A stretch of 64,000 bases of DNA from positions 2,604,001-2,668,000 of the forward strand of contig CAVNZM010000005.1 in NCBI GenBank assembly GCA_963693365.1. The letters run 5' to 3'. The notes under the pieces are model-generated. The model searched no databases, was not told the origin of the DNA, and saw only the letters and a list, made by a program, of their open reading frames with translations. The position numbers and the translations under genes are program-made. Source of the DNA: Amoebidium appalachense. Its lineage: Eukaryota > Ichthyosporea. Every line of letters begins with the position of its first letter. The first letter of the stretch is position 1. Shown here in pieces: positions 38,915-62,090 of the stretch.

Positions 38915-39641
38915 ATGCATCTTCTCAGCACAAGCACGCTCGGCGCCGTCCTGTTTGCCGCAGGCTCAGCCAATGCCGACTTTGAGTGGGCTGGGTGGAA
39001 AGTCACCAAGCCAGCTGCCGCCGCGCCCCAGGTCGTGACGGGCCAAAACGGTGTGTCGTTCGGCAAAGACCACAAACACAAACGTCAACGGCTGGGGACG
39101 GGACTCGGGTTTGCCGGCGGCGACTTCATCGGTCAACAATGGCCGTGCTGTTGGTCAGAAGGATTGCCCCCAGGGCCAAGCCGCATGGAGGGTTGGATGC
39201 AGGGAGATCCCCGTGTGCACCACTGGGCGTGTGTGGAAGGGTTGGAACCAGGGCTGCTGCGACGAGACATGCCCGAGTGGCCTTGTGTATGACTACCGCA
39301 TTGGTGGCTGCGGCAACAAGCCCGCATGTGTTCAGGGTCAGGTGTGGAAGGGGTGGGCCCGTGGGTGCTGTGCCAACGACGTGAACGATAAACCCAACCA
39401 GGTGTGCCCTTCAGGCCAGTACTGGGACGCAGCATACAACCAATGCTGCGATCAGAAGACACGTTCCCCCGCCGGCGACAAGGCGTGCCCTGGCGGCCAG
39501 TATTGGGATGCGGCATATAATCAGTGCTGTGATGTGAAGACACGCTCGCCCGCCACTTGGGCAAACAATATCGGTGCCATTGGCCACGAGGTGGAAATTG
39601 TGACCCCTGCAGACGATAGTGCCATTGTGGAGTCACAGTGA
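38915..39641 (+). CDS. Cysteine-rich secreted protein with tandem repeats, frame break
   Basis: It starts MHLLSTSTLGAVLFAAGSANA, a clear signal peptide. The mature part is rich in Cys/Trp repeats: QVWKGW..GCC-type units, then two nearly identical units PSGQYWDAAYNQCCDQKTRS and PGGQYWDAAYNQCCDVKTRS. The frame shifts by one base at about 39060-39085 (in ccacaaacacaaacgtc): upstream codons read ..GQNGVSFGKD, and the repeat-bearing frame starts downstream (VNGWGRDSG). This may be a mutation, a sequence error or an unrecognised intron. About 240 aa if joined. A TATA box precedes it. I do not recognise the family; an extracellular or wall-associated role is only an inference. Confidence 0.6.
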
Positions 39642-39746
39642 TTTGGGCAGGGATCGTGTAGCTTGTTGCATGTTAGTATTAACACACTAAATTGGATAGG
39701 CATCTACATGTAGAAATGTAGATAGAAAGCAAGCACGTGTGATATG

Positions 39747-39804
39747 AACTGCTATTGTATAGCAGTTTCTGGTTAACTGCTATTGTATAGCAGTTTCAGG
39801 TTAA
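39747..39804. repeat. Two tandem hairpin units downstream of the cysteine-rich gene
   Basis: aactgctattgtatagcag occurs twice, 29 bp apart; each unit contains the inverted repeat ctgctat/atagcag. Possible 3' UTR structures. Confidence 0.7.
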
Positions 39805-39920
39805 TCACAGTTTCTGGTTAATCACAAAGGCAACCATTAAAACATTCAGGGTAGTTAAAATCTTTATTCTTGAACTCGAGCTGAGAATTGAAACTAACGC
39901 AGCGCCCCCAGCCCCCCCTT

Positions 39921-39952
<32 letters not shown>

Positions 39953-40046
39953 CAAAAAAAAAAAAAAGAGAAAAGAAAGAAAGAAAGAAAAAAAATATAC
40001 CTATGCCCACATGTCCAACACAGTGCCAACTCAATTCGCATGGCGC

Positions 40047-40098
40047 GTACTTTATGCGGAAATGATGTTGTGTACATCATCATTTCCGCATAGAGTAC
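40047..40098. repeat. Inverted repeat (20-bp stem with one mismatch, 10-nt loop)
   Basis: gtactttatgcggaaatgat pairs with the arm ending at 40098 (catcatttccgcatagagtac). Confidence 0.85.
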
Positions 40099-40223
40099 AA
40101 GGAGCCTGTGGCTCCGAGTCCACACCCGTTTGTGCAAGCCTATGTGCCGAATTGTTACACACGAACTGTGCTCTTACAAGAAAATGCAGCATTATTGCTC
40201 GTGATGTCTGCCCCCCCCTCCCC

Positions 40224-40254
<31 letters not shown>

Positions 40255-40484
40255 AAAAAAAAAAAAGAGGCACCACTACAACCACAACCACCACCACATC
40301 CAAGGGACCGAGACCAGGGCAAAAGCAGAAAAATACACTGAAATAAACACCACATCCAAGGCACCGAGACCAGGGCAAAAAAAGATGAAAAATACTATAT
40401 TAGTTCTCTACTTAATAAATGGGTACCCCCATAGGAGCGAAGCGAGTATAGGGGGGTACAGTCTGAATACAGATTTGAAGTCAT

Positions 40485-40844
40485 CCCTTTTGTGTCATAT
40501 CCCATGTGGCCGGAAATGATGTTGTAAGCCAATTGAAAATCGATATCTTCCCTTTTGTGTCATATCCTCATGTGGCCGGAAATGATGTTGTAAGCCAATT
40601 GAAAATCGATAACGTTGAACATGGCAACTCCATCGTTTCTAAGCTGCACCTACGGGCAATTAGTTGAATGCACGTGCTTTGATCATATTCGTTTTGGATA
40701 TAGCAGTTATCTATGCATATTGGGCTATCTCTATCTCACCAGGGTTTCAGAGCTGAATCGAATGCACGTGCTTTGATCATATTCGTTTTGGATGTAGCAG
40801 TTATCTATGCATATTGGGCTTTCTCTATCTCACCAGGGTTTCAG
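40485..40844. repeat. Two adjacent tandem duplications (65-bp and 94-bp periods)
   Basis: The 65-bp unit (cccttttgtgtcatatcc...) lies at 40485 and 40550; the 94-bp unit (gaatgcacgtgctttgatca...) at 40666 and 40760. Copies differ by only a few bases, so they are recent. Confidence 0.9.
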
Positions 40845-40849
40845 GCATT

Positions 40850-42144
40850 CAGCTCATCACCCACACAACCACCCTCACCCTTCCTCCATTTTCCACTTTC
40901 AACCTCTTGCCAGATTTGAACATCTCCTCCTCCTCCTCTTCCTCCTCCGCCCCCCTCCCCTCCCCCCCCCCCCCCCCCCCCCCCCCTTTCCCCCTGGGCC
41001 CCCTTCTCACTCCGCCCTTTCCTTTCGGCTACACAAATATGTACAAAGCACATTCAGCAACCATTTCATCACATCCCCCCCCCTCCCCTTCCCCGAGGGG
41101 TTGGGGTGGGGGGAGGGGGGGAGGGGGGGGGGGGGGGGGGGGCATATGCAGAATAAACCACGTTTGCACCAGTCTTACGACGAACATCTGACACAACTAG
41201 CCTGGCGTTTATGCTAGGTGGCACCATACTACTAACATTGATTTGAATTGATTTCCGATATGACAGAGAAGAATACCTGAATCTACCGACATTTTAATTA
41301 TTGCCTTGAAGCCAGCCGCCCCCTCCCCCCCCCCCCCCCCCTCCCTCCCCCCATCCCCTCTCCACCCCCCCGCTCACCCCCTCCCCCGACCTGCATCCCC
41401 CCCCCCTCCTCCCCCCTCCCCCGCCTCCCAAAAAAAGAACAAAAACACCTTAACCCCCCTCCCCCCCCCCTCCCCCCCCGTGCCCGCCCCCCAGCCACCC
41501 AGGTCCAATGTGGCCCCCAGCCACCCAGGTCCAATGTGGCCCCCAACCACCTGTATGCCTCCTGTTCTGGGTGTTTTTAATACGGGGGGGGGGGGGGGGG
41601 GGGGGGGGGGAGTGGGGGGAGGGGGGGGGGAGGAGGGAGGAAGGGGAAATGGCGAGCCAGCAGGCAGCCTTGGGTGCAAAGACAGAACCCTAGTGGGTAA
41701 ATGAAAATTTTGAGGAGGGAAGGGGGGAGGGGGGGGGGGGGGGGGAAGCGGTGTATGAGGGAAAACAAGAGATAGCGTGACGAATCAAGTTGAAAGATAC
41801 GGGTGGGGGATATCCGATTGGGAAGAAGCAAAAACTATCAGAACCTGTACATTCCTGATCTGAGGTGATCGGTATCCGGCCAAGAAGGAATGGATTGTGG
41901 ACGTGTGTCTGTGGTTGTGTGAGCGGAAGGGGGGGGGGGGGGGGGAGGGGGGGGGGAGGGAGAAGAAAGGGGGGAAGGGGGGAGGGAGGGGGGTAGGGGG
42001 GTAGAGGGGTTCCTTATGCACCAATCATATACAGTATATTAAGTACAGCCCACACAGGCAGCCTAGCGTGTTACACTTTCTATCTGGCAGTAACCGATAT
42101 CTGAGTCCACAAACGTCTATCTTTGCATTGGGATCCAGCTTCCC

Positions 42145-42177
<33 letters not shown>

Positions 42178-42791
42178 CTTCCCGCCCCCAGAAGTCAACC
42201 CCTTCCCCCCCTCTCCCCCACCTTCCACATGCACCCCCCCACCCCTCCCGCCTCCCCCCCCAGCCACGCCCATCCCCCACCCCAGCTCCCCTCCTCCCCC
42301 CACCCCACCACCACTCCAGCACCGATATGACCCCCCAGACACCTGTATACCACGGTTGGTCCTCGGGTGTGTCTTATGCACGGGCAATTGTTGGGTACAT
42401 GTAGATAGAGTGGGCAAAGCCGAAGGGTTTAGCAAGGGGGCAGGTGTGTGTGTGTGTGTGTGTGTTTTTGGGGGGGAAAGGGGGGGTGGGGGCGGGGAGG
42501 GGTGTATGTGTGTGTGTGTGTGCTGGGGGGTGGGGAGGGTGGAGGGGGTAAATTAAGGGTATATTGGCGAATGAAGGGTGGAGAGTATTGGGGGGAAGGA
42601 CCGAAATTACCAATACCTGTAGAGTCCACATCTGCGGGGAAGGGGGGGGGGAGGGGGGGGAGGGGGGGGAGGGGGGGGGGGGGGAGGAGGCGGCTAATAA
42701 ATAGGACACTCGTTTAGTAACTGCTTTTGAGGCAACCCCAAGAGTTATGCCGCAGACTACTATAGTAATGGTGCACGGTTTTATTTTTTGG

Positions 42792-42823
<32 letters not shown>

Positions 42824-43456
42824 TACCCCCCAACTCCACCCCCCTCCACCCCTACCCCAACCCCTTTTTCTCACACAACCACACCCACCCAACGGGAAGC
42901 GGTGTCCTACCCACACCCCCACCCGTCCGTAATTGCTGCATACACAGTCACCTGAGAATGGTATCGTCCCCTCCCCCCCCCCCCCCTCCCCCTTCCCCCT
43001 CCCCCCCCCCCAACCCCATAACCCCTCCCATCCCACCTCCTCCCCCCCCCCCCTCAACAGAAACACTGTGGTCTGCACACACACGTACCCTGTCATGATG
43101 TGACCCAACCTTCACTGCAGTGGTGGGGATCAGAACATTTGGACGAGGGAGAAGCCGGGGGGGAAGGGGGGAGAGGGGGAATGTACTACCTTGAATACCT
43201 ATGAAGTGCACATTCTTGAATGAATCAAAAACACCTATGAATCACTTCTAAATTCCTATCGCAATCACTGTCTTTATTTCAACGGCTGCAGGGCCTTCAT
43301 TCCTTTGTATCAAAGGGCCTTCACGTGGCCTGTACATCAACCCAGCACCGAACACCGTTCTCAAATGTGCTGTAGGAAAACATCAAATTCAAACACTGCC
43401 CTACCGAGGAACTCGAATTCATGCCATCAGAAAGGAAATAAAGATTCAGGTTGTAA

Positions 43457-43494
<38 letters not shown>

Positions 43495-43895
43495 GCCCCC
43501 TTCCCGGCGCTCCCCAAGCCACACACACACACACCGGCACACACACACACACACGCTTAAGCATGGGGGGGAAATCGAAGGAAATTCAAGGATTCAAAAC
43601 AAGGGCACCTGGGATATCTCTCGTCAACGAACCATATTTTCCATAGTACATGCACCCAAAACCGTGAGGCTGCTCATTCTACTAATTAGATAAGGTTATG
43701 ATACCCAAAAAAAAAAAAAAAAAAAAAAAAAAAAGAAGAAGAAGAAGAAGGGAAAGAAAAAAGGAATACTCAGTCATCAAATATCTCAAAGTTTTCTCAG
43801 TAGAATTCTGCTTAACCAATCACGGTAAGCATGCTCCAACCACCAACGTTCCGAAGTCCCAAGCGATGAAGTTTAACAGCCCATCCACAAGTGTC
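40850..43895. other. Intergenic region, C/G-run and microsatellite rich
   Basis: Repeated blocks of C runs and G runs (41320-41700, 41930-42000, 42145-42310, 42640-43060, 43459-43492) alternate with short unique stretches, followed by an A run (43707-43733). Nothing coding is supported. Confidence 0.55.
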
Positions 43896-44817
43896 TCAGT
43901 TGCTGTTCACAGCGTTCCACGGCCGCCACACCCACGACCCTTTCCTATTCCCCAAAGGGGAGAAGTACTGTTGGATCCTCGCTTTGTCAGAATGCAGCGT
44001 ACCAGGTGCAGATTGAGGCATCCAATCCGAGGCACTCGTTTCCGACTCATTGCTAGAAGGATCTCCCGGTGTTGATTGGTGCATATCCATATCATGTGGC
44101 ATGCTTTTCTCGTAGTGATATGGCTTTGCGTTCTGCTTTGGGGATGCGTCAGGGAAGTAGCTGGCTAGTTGGTCAAGTGATGAGGACATGGGGTTGCGTC
44201 GGTAGAACGGCCCGAGGGAGTTGAGCCTATTTTGGTAATGCCGCGGGCTGGACATTCCCATGTCGCGGTATTCCCCCTTAACCTGCAGCGAAGTACGACG
44301 TGATATTGGCATAGGTGCAGTGCTGGGGACCCCCTGCATAGACTGGGGTGGAGGATAAACAAATGTGATAGAGGGTTGGTAGCTCCTATAGCCCATGTTG
44401 CTGTCAATAGAGTGTTGGCGCGAAGGCATTGCATGTACCGGTATTGCGCGTGGTGTGCTCAGATCTTCGACCACCGTTTCATTATCCACGTCCATATCGT
44501 TGCTATCTGTCTCGTATGCATCGTCTGCGTCGCTCGTGTCTCCCCTCTCGGCCGGGTGCACGTATGGGTCCACCTGTGCCTTCCACAGTGCAGCCACGTA
44601 TTTGGCCGTGTGTAGGTTCAGCTCTTTGCGCACGTGCTGTGTCCTGCGGCCAATCAAATGTCAGCACGTGCACGTGTGAGACGAGTTGGCAAGAAATATT
44701 TTGTTTTGTGATTGATGCTCACGGCCATTGTGGGCTTTGTGTGCGCTCAGTGTGACGTGTGTGTGTGCGTGTGTGCGTGTGCGTGTGGGTGTGGGTGTGC
44801 GTGTGGGTGTGCGTGTG

Positions 44818-44861
<44 letters not shown>

Positions 44862-45760
44862 TGTTTGGTGTGTAGAGGGGAACCCTGCCAACAGCTAGGG
44901 TATATACATTCACCATAAGAGAAGAGTGGCGTGGATGGTGGTGGGTGGGAGTGGGTTGGAGCTTGTGCCAATGTGTGGGGTTTAGGGTAAACCCTAACCC
45001 TAGTGTTAAGTAATGTGTCGAAGTGGTAACTTAGTCGTAGTTGGGCAGTGGTGGTGATGGTGGTGGCGGTGGGTTGGTGAGCGGAGTACGGAAGGAGGGG
45101 GGTTTGGAGGGGGGAAGGGTCTATGTTAATGTGGCCCACATGGATTTTCCCGTATGAATGTGCTGACAAGATAAACATGGTCTCTGGACCTCACAGTATT
45201 GTGTGCGTTTGTGTGCTACATCCCCCCCTACCCCTCCTTTTTTTGGTGCTTGTGCGACTTCTTGTTCGCAAGCCTTAGGGTACATCTCAGATTTATTTGT
45301 CTTGTGGTAGTGTAATTTTGGAAGCCTTGTGCTGATAGTAATCATGTGAGAGTGCACAGAAATGATTAGAATAGAGGCATAGTGGGGCCGGGCTACGGCA
45401 TGTGCATGCACATTTGTTTGCCCGTACTTGTGTAGTAGACTGAGGCATAGATAACATGATGGATCTCTTATGTAGATGAATCATGCATATAGCCTAAAAA
45501 GGCTTTATTTTTAACGGCCTCAGGATATTAAGTGCACCAGATGAAGCAGCCTGTTTGTGTCTGCAGTGTGCGTGCTTCGAATTCGATATGGCATGTATGC
45601 AGAATATGCTCACCAGTTGGCCGTGCTGTGTGTATGCCTGGGATCTCCGTTAGAATTTAAGAGTGTGAGTGTAGAAAGTAAGAAGCTGCAACTGTTGTAG
45701 GGAATTTGTGCACGGCGAGGAAAGCGGCATGAAATTACATGTGTCTCTGTGTGTGTGTGC

Positions 45761-45836
<76 letters not shown>

Positions 45837-46320
45837 CGCGCCCGTGCGTGTTTGTGTGTGTGTGTGCAACGGTATGTGTGTGTGCACGTGTGTGTGTGTG
45901 ATCATGGGCATCTCGACAGGCACAAACGAAAAGTGCATGTCGATATCTTGTGAGTGCAGTTATTGGAGGCAGAATGTTATCAGAGTACTTATCAACCGTT
46001 AAAAATTTCACGACATGCATGTGCACAGCTGATGCACATTTGGCTTCAAGTTGTCACCACTTTTATCTGGGTGGTATGATGCCGGCATGATGTGTGGCAT
46101 GCAGACGTGCACGTGGTCGAAGTATTTCGACCTAGAGGCCTCGTTGTCACGTGTGCCTGATTAGTAATTTGGTTTAAAAAACATGGATTTGCTTGAATCG
46201 TCCCCTAATAATATTCCTTAAGCATAACAAAAGCACTCACCACACGTGACGCTCAATGTTGTTGCGTTTGCTCCTTCCCCTGACACATCCTGGGTACGTG
46301 CAGAGAAATTGTGTCCTCAT
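43896..46320 (-). CDS. Single C2H2 zinc-finger protein, two exons, 275 aa
   Basis: Exon 1 is 46241-46320, exon 2 is 43896-44643; the 1,597-bp intron has a GTGAGT donor and a CAG acceptor, phase 2. Splicing creates the finger across the junction: CTYPGC in exon 1, then HV|WTQH, giving C-x4-C-x12-H-x4-H within the first 30 residues. The start is an ATG with an in-frame TAA just upstream. The rest is low-complexity: an acidic patch (DTSDADDAYETDSNDMDVD), then Ser/Pro/Tyr-rich sequence likely to be disordered. Probably a nuclear DNA-binding regulator, inferred only from the finger and composition. Confidence 0.7.
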
Positions 46321-46369
46321 GGTGTTGCATTAGTAGACGTAGTCCTGTTTCCCCTGATAGATTTTCTCG

Positions 46370-46378
46370 TATATATAT
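46370..46378 (-). promoter_or_regulatory. TATA box of the zinc-finger gene
   Basis: tatatatat on the minus strand, about 50 nt upstream of the ATG at 46320, leaving room for a short 5' UTR. Confidence 0.45.
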
Positions 46379-48039
46379 CTGCCTGGTTGCTTTCGGGTGG
46401 CTTGCAGCAACAGGTGAATGGGTTACTAAACTGCAGCACAAACAGTGAACGGAGGCAAACTCGTTCTGCACGTTGCTAAAAAATAGCCCAGCAAATTTAC
46501 AAGTAAATGTAATCTTTTAGAAGAGTCTCATCAGCAGACTCCCGTACAATCACATACTACGTGCACACATATTGTACTCGTGTGTTAACTGGATACATGC
46601 ATCGATATCATGTGCATGTCATTGACCAGGACACGTGTGTCCTGTTCCATTCAACATACTTTATCTGGATGTGGATCTCTGCAGCTGCAGCTCACGTGTA
46701 TTGCAGTGGAAAATGAACAGGGATTTTTCATGCTATTATTTATGCCTGTACAATATTTCGGTGAAAAAGCTGAGCGTATGTAGTAGTAGGTTTCACGTGT
46801 TTGTTGTTTCTTTTAAAAAACGAACTTGTTAACACTGCTGTGCATTGGACGCCCATACATTCACGTGCGTGTGTGCTTGAGGGTCCGACCAGGCTAGGCC
46901 TAGGGGATCGTAAACTTTCAAAGTTTTTCAATAATCTGAGAGTGCAACGTGTACCCGTCACTTGTGTATGCATGAGCCTGGCCGGGAATACACAAACACA
47001 CTAGTAAACACACGTTGGTTAGAGCGTATGTGCCTGGCAGCCTGCGGTCAGAATGCGAGCGCAACTATTGGCTGGGTACGTGACCACAACGCGTCGGCTT
47101 ACAAAAGAATTGCAGGAGCGAGTTGATTTGCCCTTTGGAGCAAAGTTCGAGGCGAGTGCTCTTTGCCCCTTTCTGAGCCTAAGCGGACTTTGGAAACGAG
47201 GCTGATGTAAAATGTATATATCGTTCGTCAAACAAATTTATATACAACAAAGTGTTTAAAATGCCTATTAATTTATTTAAAATCACGAACCAAAGTATCA
47301 TCACCTGCCTGAAACAGATTGAAGCTATTTGGATTGGCTGCATGTAGTAATTACGGCTTTTCGCGGCAAGATCCTAAGCCAATTGGCAATCAATCTGTCA
47401 CAGCCAGATTCACGCTGCATGAAAATGAATCGATTGGTGGCTTTCTCATAGGCTACAGGAGGATCGCAGCCTGGCTTGGTTTGCTTAGGTTGTGTTTGAT
47501 TCAAAAAAGATCCTGAGCAGCTCAACATATTTGATATAAGACAAATTTAATAATATATACAGTTTTTGTGCGCATTTGAGAAAAATTTCTATTCAACACC
47601 AACTCATGATGGCGCTAAAATAGGCTGCTCTACCACCTCTACTGTAGATTCTCTAGAAAGTCTTTGGCCACATATGATTGGTTGTATGTCATTTAGGCTA
47701 TTTGCTGAGATGGGTGCGGCTACCTGTTGCGTAACATCATCTACAAAAAACGAAGGCTTGGAAGCCTTGGAACGAAAAAGCCCCAAGTGACTCGGCCAAC
47801 TTCAAGCCAGGTTGGCTTATCCCTGACCTTGGAAATGCTTATATATTCTTTTCAATACCCCCAGCATGCGCACCACCGGGCTCTTCAAGTGCATTCAGCT
47901 GCATGCATAATGGCAACAGTATCTATAATAAAACACACACAAAAAGTAGGAATATCGCAATCTCAAAAAAAATTGTATGGACCAATAATTTTCGTGCGAT
48001 CGCACGATTAGCCAAATAGGAATTTGGGCGGGAAGTTTT

Positions 48040-48074
<35 letters not shown>

Positions 48075-48885
48075 TCCAAGAAAAAAAAAACGAAAAAAAA
48101 AAAAAAGAAAGTTTTTGTAAAACATTAAAAAAAAAAAAAGAATATTGACTTGCCTAGTACATAGCACCCCACAGCGCAGAATTCTCAAGGCACACGTGGA
48201 GATGCACATGCATAATAACACCCAGTGCATGCAGCATAGAAAGGACTTATTCTACACTGTCATACATCAAACAGTCTAGTACTGTGTACACCATTCATTT
48301 TTTTTTGATAATATTGAACTTCACCAACAACAGAAATTCGTACTATCTATGCTTAACATTCTTATATTTTTCTAGCGTCATCTTGTCAATGACATGTGTA
48401 AAGATAAACTATCAGCTTAGTCTGACACACACCGGTACCATATGTGTATATTAATGTGTGGCATGATACATAATACATGCATATGATTCCTGATGATGAT
48501 TCGGAAATTTTTCTCTGTTCTTCCCCCCCAAAAAGGCAGTTGTTTGATCCTATTGAAAGGTGGTACATATTGTACACATATCTTGTTTTAGGTCACCGGG
48601 ACTACGACTAGTACGACTCATGGCCCTAATAGTATATGCACATTCTCAGCTTACCGCGGCTAACGAAGACACGGAGCCACAAAGTCTCTCCAGTCTCATA
48701 TCACAAGCAAGTGTTCTTTTACACGCACGTTTCTTACTATATTTATGTGGGATAAGGGTAGCACGTACGTGTTCTCCAAAGTTGAACGTACATGGGTAAG
48801 ACCGTGTGCATGCACACACACGTGTGTATCATGCAGGGGAGGAGGAAAGGGTGGATGGCCATATATGCATATTATGTGGGGTGGT

Positions 48886-49147
<262 letters not shown>

Positions 49148-49172
49148 AAAACAGAAGAATCCACATTGATGG

Positions 49173-59149
<9,977 letters not shown>

Positions 59150-59611
59150 CTGAAAAAAAAAAGGCGGGGAAGGGGGGAGGGAGGGTTCGTATGCAACGTA
59201 CACCGGACACCGGTAGGTACAGTAGGCGGACTCAGAAGTAGGAACGATTGCTATCAGCTAAAGTGTATGCGCATATATTGCCTCATTCCCTCTCCTGACC
59301 AGGGCAGAACAGCTTTGGAAGCAAAGGCGTTGCACCTCACATCACTACGCGAGAGGCCGTCAAAGTTTCCGGTAATGTACGCCGGAGGATGGTAGAGTAA
59401 AAGCACAACACGCACACACACTTTAACACACACCCGCTTCTGTTACCATCCGACGTGTTCTCAGTGATGGCTCGACTGTGCACAAGAGTCAAAAAGTGCA
59501 AAGGTCGAACAGTCGTCAGCTCTGAGAGCCACTTCCAAGGTTGAGTCTACGTGGCGGAGACTTTTATGTAAGCCTGTCCATGTCAAGCCTGGGACCAGAG
59601 GTCAGCAGCAT

Positions 59612-59643
59612 GAGAAACACGTCATTACAAAATATGTATTAAT

Positions 59644-59686
<43 letters not shown>

Positions 59687-59941
59687 AGCCCGGTTTCCAA
59701 GGGAGCCCGTAAAAAAAAAAACTATAAAAAAAAAAAACGGGAAACCCAACTAATTGATTTTCTTACTACTAGTAACAGTTTTTTTTAGGTGCTTCGTAGA
59801 GTAAGAAAACCCTGATACATATTAGCACCCGACATCTATGTACTTGATCATGATATACCGCTGAGGGGATATTCCGAGCAAAACCCCCCCATACCTGAGA
59901 CTGGTCTCTCTTTGCCTCGAGTAAATAACAGCGTAAACCCC
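59612..59941 (+). mobile_element. Old, 5'-truncated LINE 3' end
   Basis: The sequence tgagaaacacgtcattacaa, an AC array, interrupted A tracts, then caactaattgatttt... to gcgtaaacccc matches the reverse complement of 15484-15870 with clear divergence. It ends at the same terminus as the 15.5-kb copy, which supports that being the LINE 3' end. Confidence 0.75.
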
Positions 59942-60328
59942 CTGACATACATACACAGCGTCACACAGTTACTGTGTACACGTGTATAATGCTGGAGCTG
60001 AGGGTACGGTGGGGGGGGGGGGGGGGGGGGTAAGGTAGGGAGATCTTGATTCTGGTCTGAGTTTCGCAAACGCTGTTAGCCTGCACTTGGCCTCGAATAA
60101 TGAAGACCATATGATGTTTTCTTATTGAGAGGGACAAAGTGAGGAAGACTGCACTGCAGAATCCCATCACTGTCCCGTTGAAAGCCATCTCAGACTGCGC
60201 GGGTAACGGCTACTGCCGGTCATACCATGTGTAGCAGAGTGATGATGTTGGGGGAGTAGGCGTAACTACACTGTATGGTACTGTAGGTAAATCTACACAC
60301 ACACACACACACACGTGCACACACACGT

Positions 60329-60381
<53 letters not shown>

Positions 60382-60659
60382 CTCTCTCTATCTCTCCTTT
60401 TCCTGTTCTCTCACCATCTAGTGGCACCCACCAACAAACACACATATCCAACGTCACCAATCAAGTCACACCAACCTGTACCAGTTCAGCTCGGGATAAA
60501 GCAACCAGGAAATTCCAGTTCACCAAAAGTTGAACACTGACTGGCAGCTCTAATATAGCAGGTGCAAACAGAAAACCCCCTAGGCTAAGCATGTTCTCGT
60601 ATGCCATCGAGGGGAAAAGAGAGTCACAAGATTGAGCGAGAACGACGTGCATGTGTAGT

Positions 60660-60818
60660 TGAGTGAGTGAGTGAGTGAGTGAGTGAGTGAGTGAGCGACT
60701 GAGTGAATGAGTATGTGGGTGAGTATGTGAGTGAGCGAGTGAGCGAGTGAGCGAGTGAGTGAGTGAGTATGTGAGTGAGTGAGTGAGTGAGTGAGTGAGT
60801 GAGTGAGTGAGTGAGTGT
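60660..60818. repeat. GAGT tetranucleotide array
   Basis: About 160 bp of gagt units with scattered substitutions (gagc, tatg). A shorter array of the same unit precedes CAMTA exon 8 (51139-51177). Confidence 0.95.
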
Positions 60819-60942
60819 GTGTTTACATACGTGGGCATGCGTGTGTGTGTCTGTATGCCTGTGTGTGTAGTGTGTGCACACAAAGGTTGGGTTGTGGTGG
60901 GGTGGGTGGTGGTGGTGCTCGGGGTTGAGGGGCAAGGGGGGG

Positions 60943-60977
<35 letters not shown>

Positions 60978-61058
60978 GAAGGAGGGTTGATATGATGATG
61001 TTTGAGACACCACAAGCAAAGAAAACAACAAGGGACCCACAGAGACGTAAAGCGACAC

Positions 61059-61095
<37 letters not shown>

Positions 61096-61660
61096 TTGAA
61101 TCGCTCCAAACTTCAACAGCGGGACTTCTCGTATGCCTTGACGTGTGCTCTCAGTTCATCCACTGCACGCAGGTGGTCCATGTCGTAGCGGCCACGGCAA
61201 ACAATACAATATAGACGGATGCCAGTTTTGATGGCCAAATGAAAGAGATAAATGTAAGAGAAAAAAAAAGAAAAAAAAAAGGAAAAGGTGTAAGGATGTC
61301 GGGGTGTTTTCGGTGGGGGCGAGAGGAGTCACGGAATGGAAGAAAGGATGTAAGGAGCCCTGTGTGCATCTATGTGTACATGAAGAAAAAAAAAAGGTGG
61401 GGGGGGGGGGGGGAGGGGAGGGGATGGATCTGGGAGGTGGAGGTGATCACGTATGTGCACTTTGTATGTGCGTGTGTGTGTGTGTATGTGTGTGGGTGCA
61501 GACGCAGACCCTTTTTGTGTGGCCAACTGAAAGAGACGAGTGTGAGGCAATACATTAAGGGTGTTAATGTGTAAGGAAGTCTTCCCGATTGGTAGGGGTG
61601 AAAGAGGAAAGAGATAGGGAAGAGGGTGTGAGGCGCCCTGTGTACATTCATCTGTACACA

Positions 61661-61700
<40 letters not shown>

Positions 61701-62006
61701 TCTGACGCGCGCGCACACGCACGTATGTGCAAGTGTGTGTGCGAGTGGGTGTATGCGGGCACATGCTGGTGATGGTTGTAGGATTAGCGAATTTTTGAAG
61801 CTACCTTCGAATGCACGAGCTAGTGATGAACATATCATTGCACAAAGGAGAAGTGTGAATGCATACGAGAATAACGAAGGGAAAGGCCCACGGTGAGTTA
61901 CTCATAAGCAGTCCACACTCTTGGAGCGTGTTCCGGGGGAAGGGGAGGGGGGGGGGGGGGGGAGGGGGAGGAGGAGGGGGGGGGGGGGGGGGGGGGGGGG
62001 TTGCAC

Positions 62007-62090
62007 CTCAATCGGATTGCTCAGGCATGGGCTAGCACACAGCCAATGACCCAGTCCCTTGGCACACTGAGCCCTCGCACCATCCTTTGC
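62007..62090 (-). CDS. Candidate internal exon, possibly of the kinase-like gene
   Basis: An acceptor (tgcatgccag) precedes an 84-nt frame AKDGARAQCAKGLGHWLCAS... ending NPIE, followed by GTGCAA and at once a long C run, the same donor-plus-C-run layout seen in proven introns here. The other two frames contain stops. The link to the kinase-like gene is a guess. Confidence 0.3.

Larger units (their letters stand above)
59150..62006. other. Intergenic region between CAMTA and the kinase-like gene
   Basis: It contains a LINE 3' fragment (59612-59941), AC array (60297-60379), GAGT array, C run (61060-61095) and G runs (61660-61699, 61950-62000). An open stretch on the minus strand (about 61101-61145, DELRAHVKAYEKSRC then stop) after a plausible acceptor could be a terminal exon, but is not supported further. 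Confidence 0.5.

Noticed and set aside
44981-45001. Telomere-like tttagggtaaaccctaaccc
   Set aside because: Only a few units in both orientations; too short to call an interstitial telomere.
47319-47516. Short plus-strand ORF MKLFGLAACSNYGF
   Set aside because: No family, no splice or promoter support; consistent with chance in AT-rich unique sequence.
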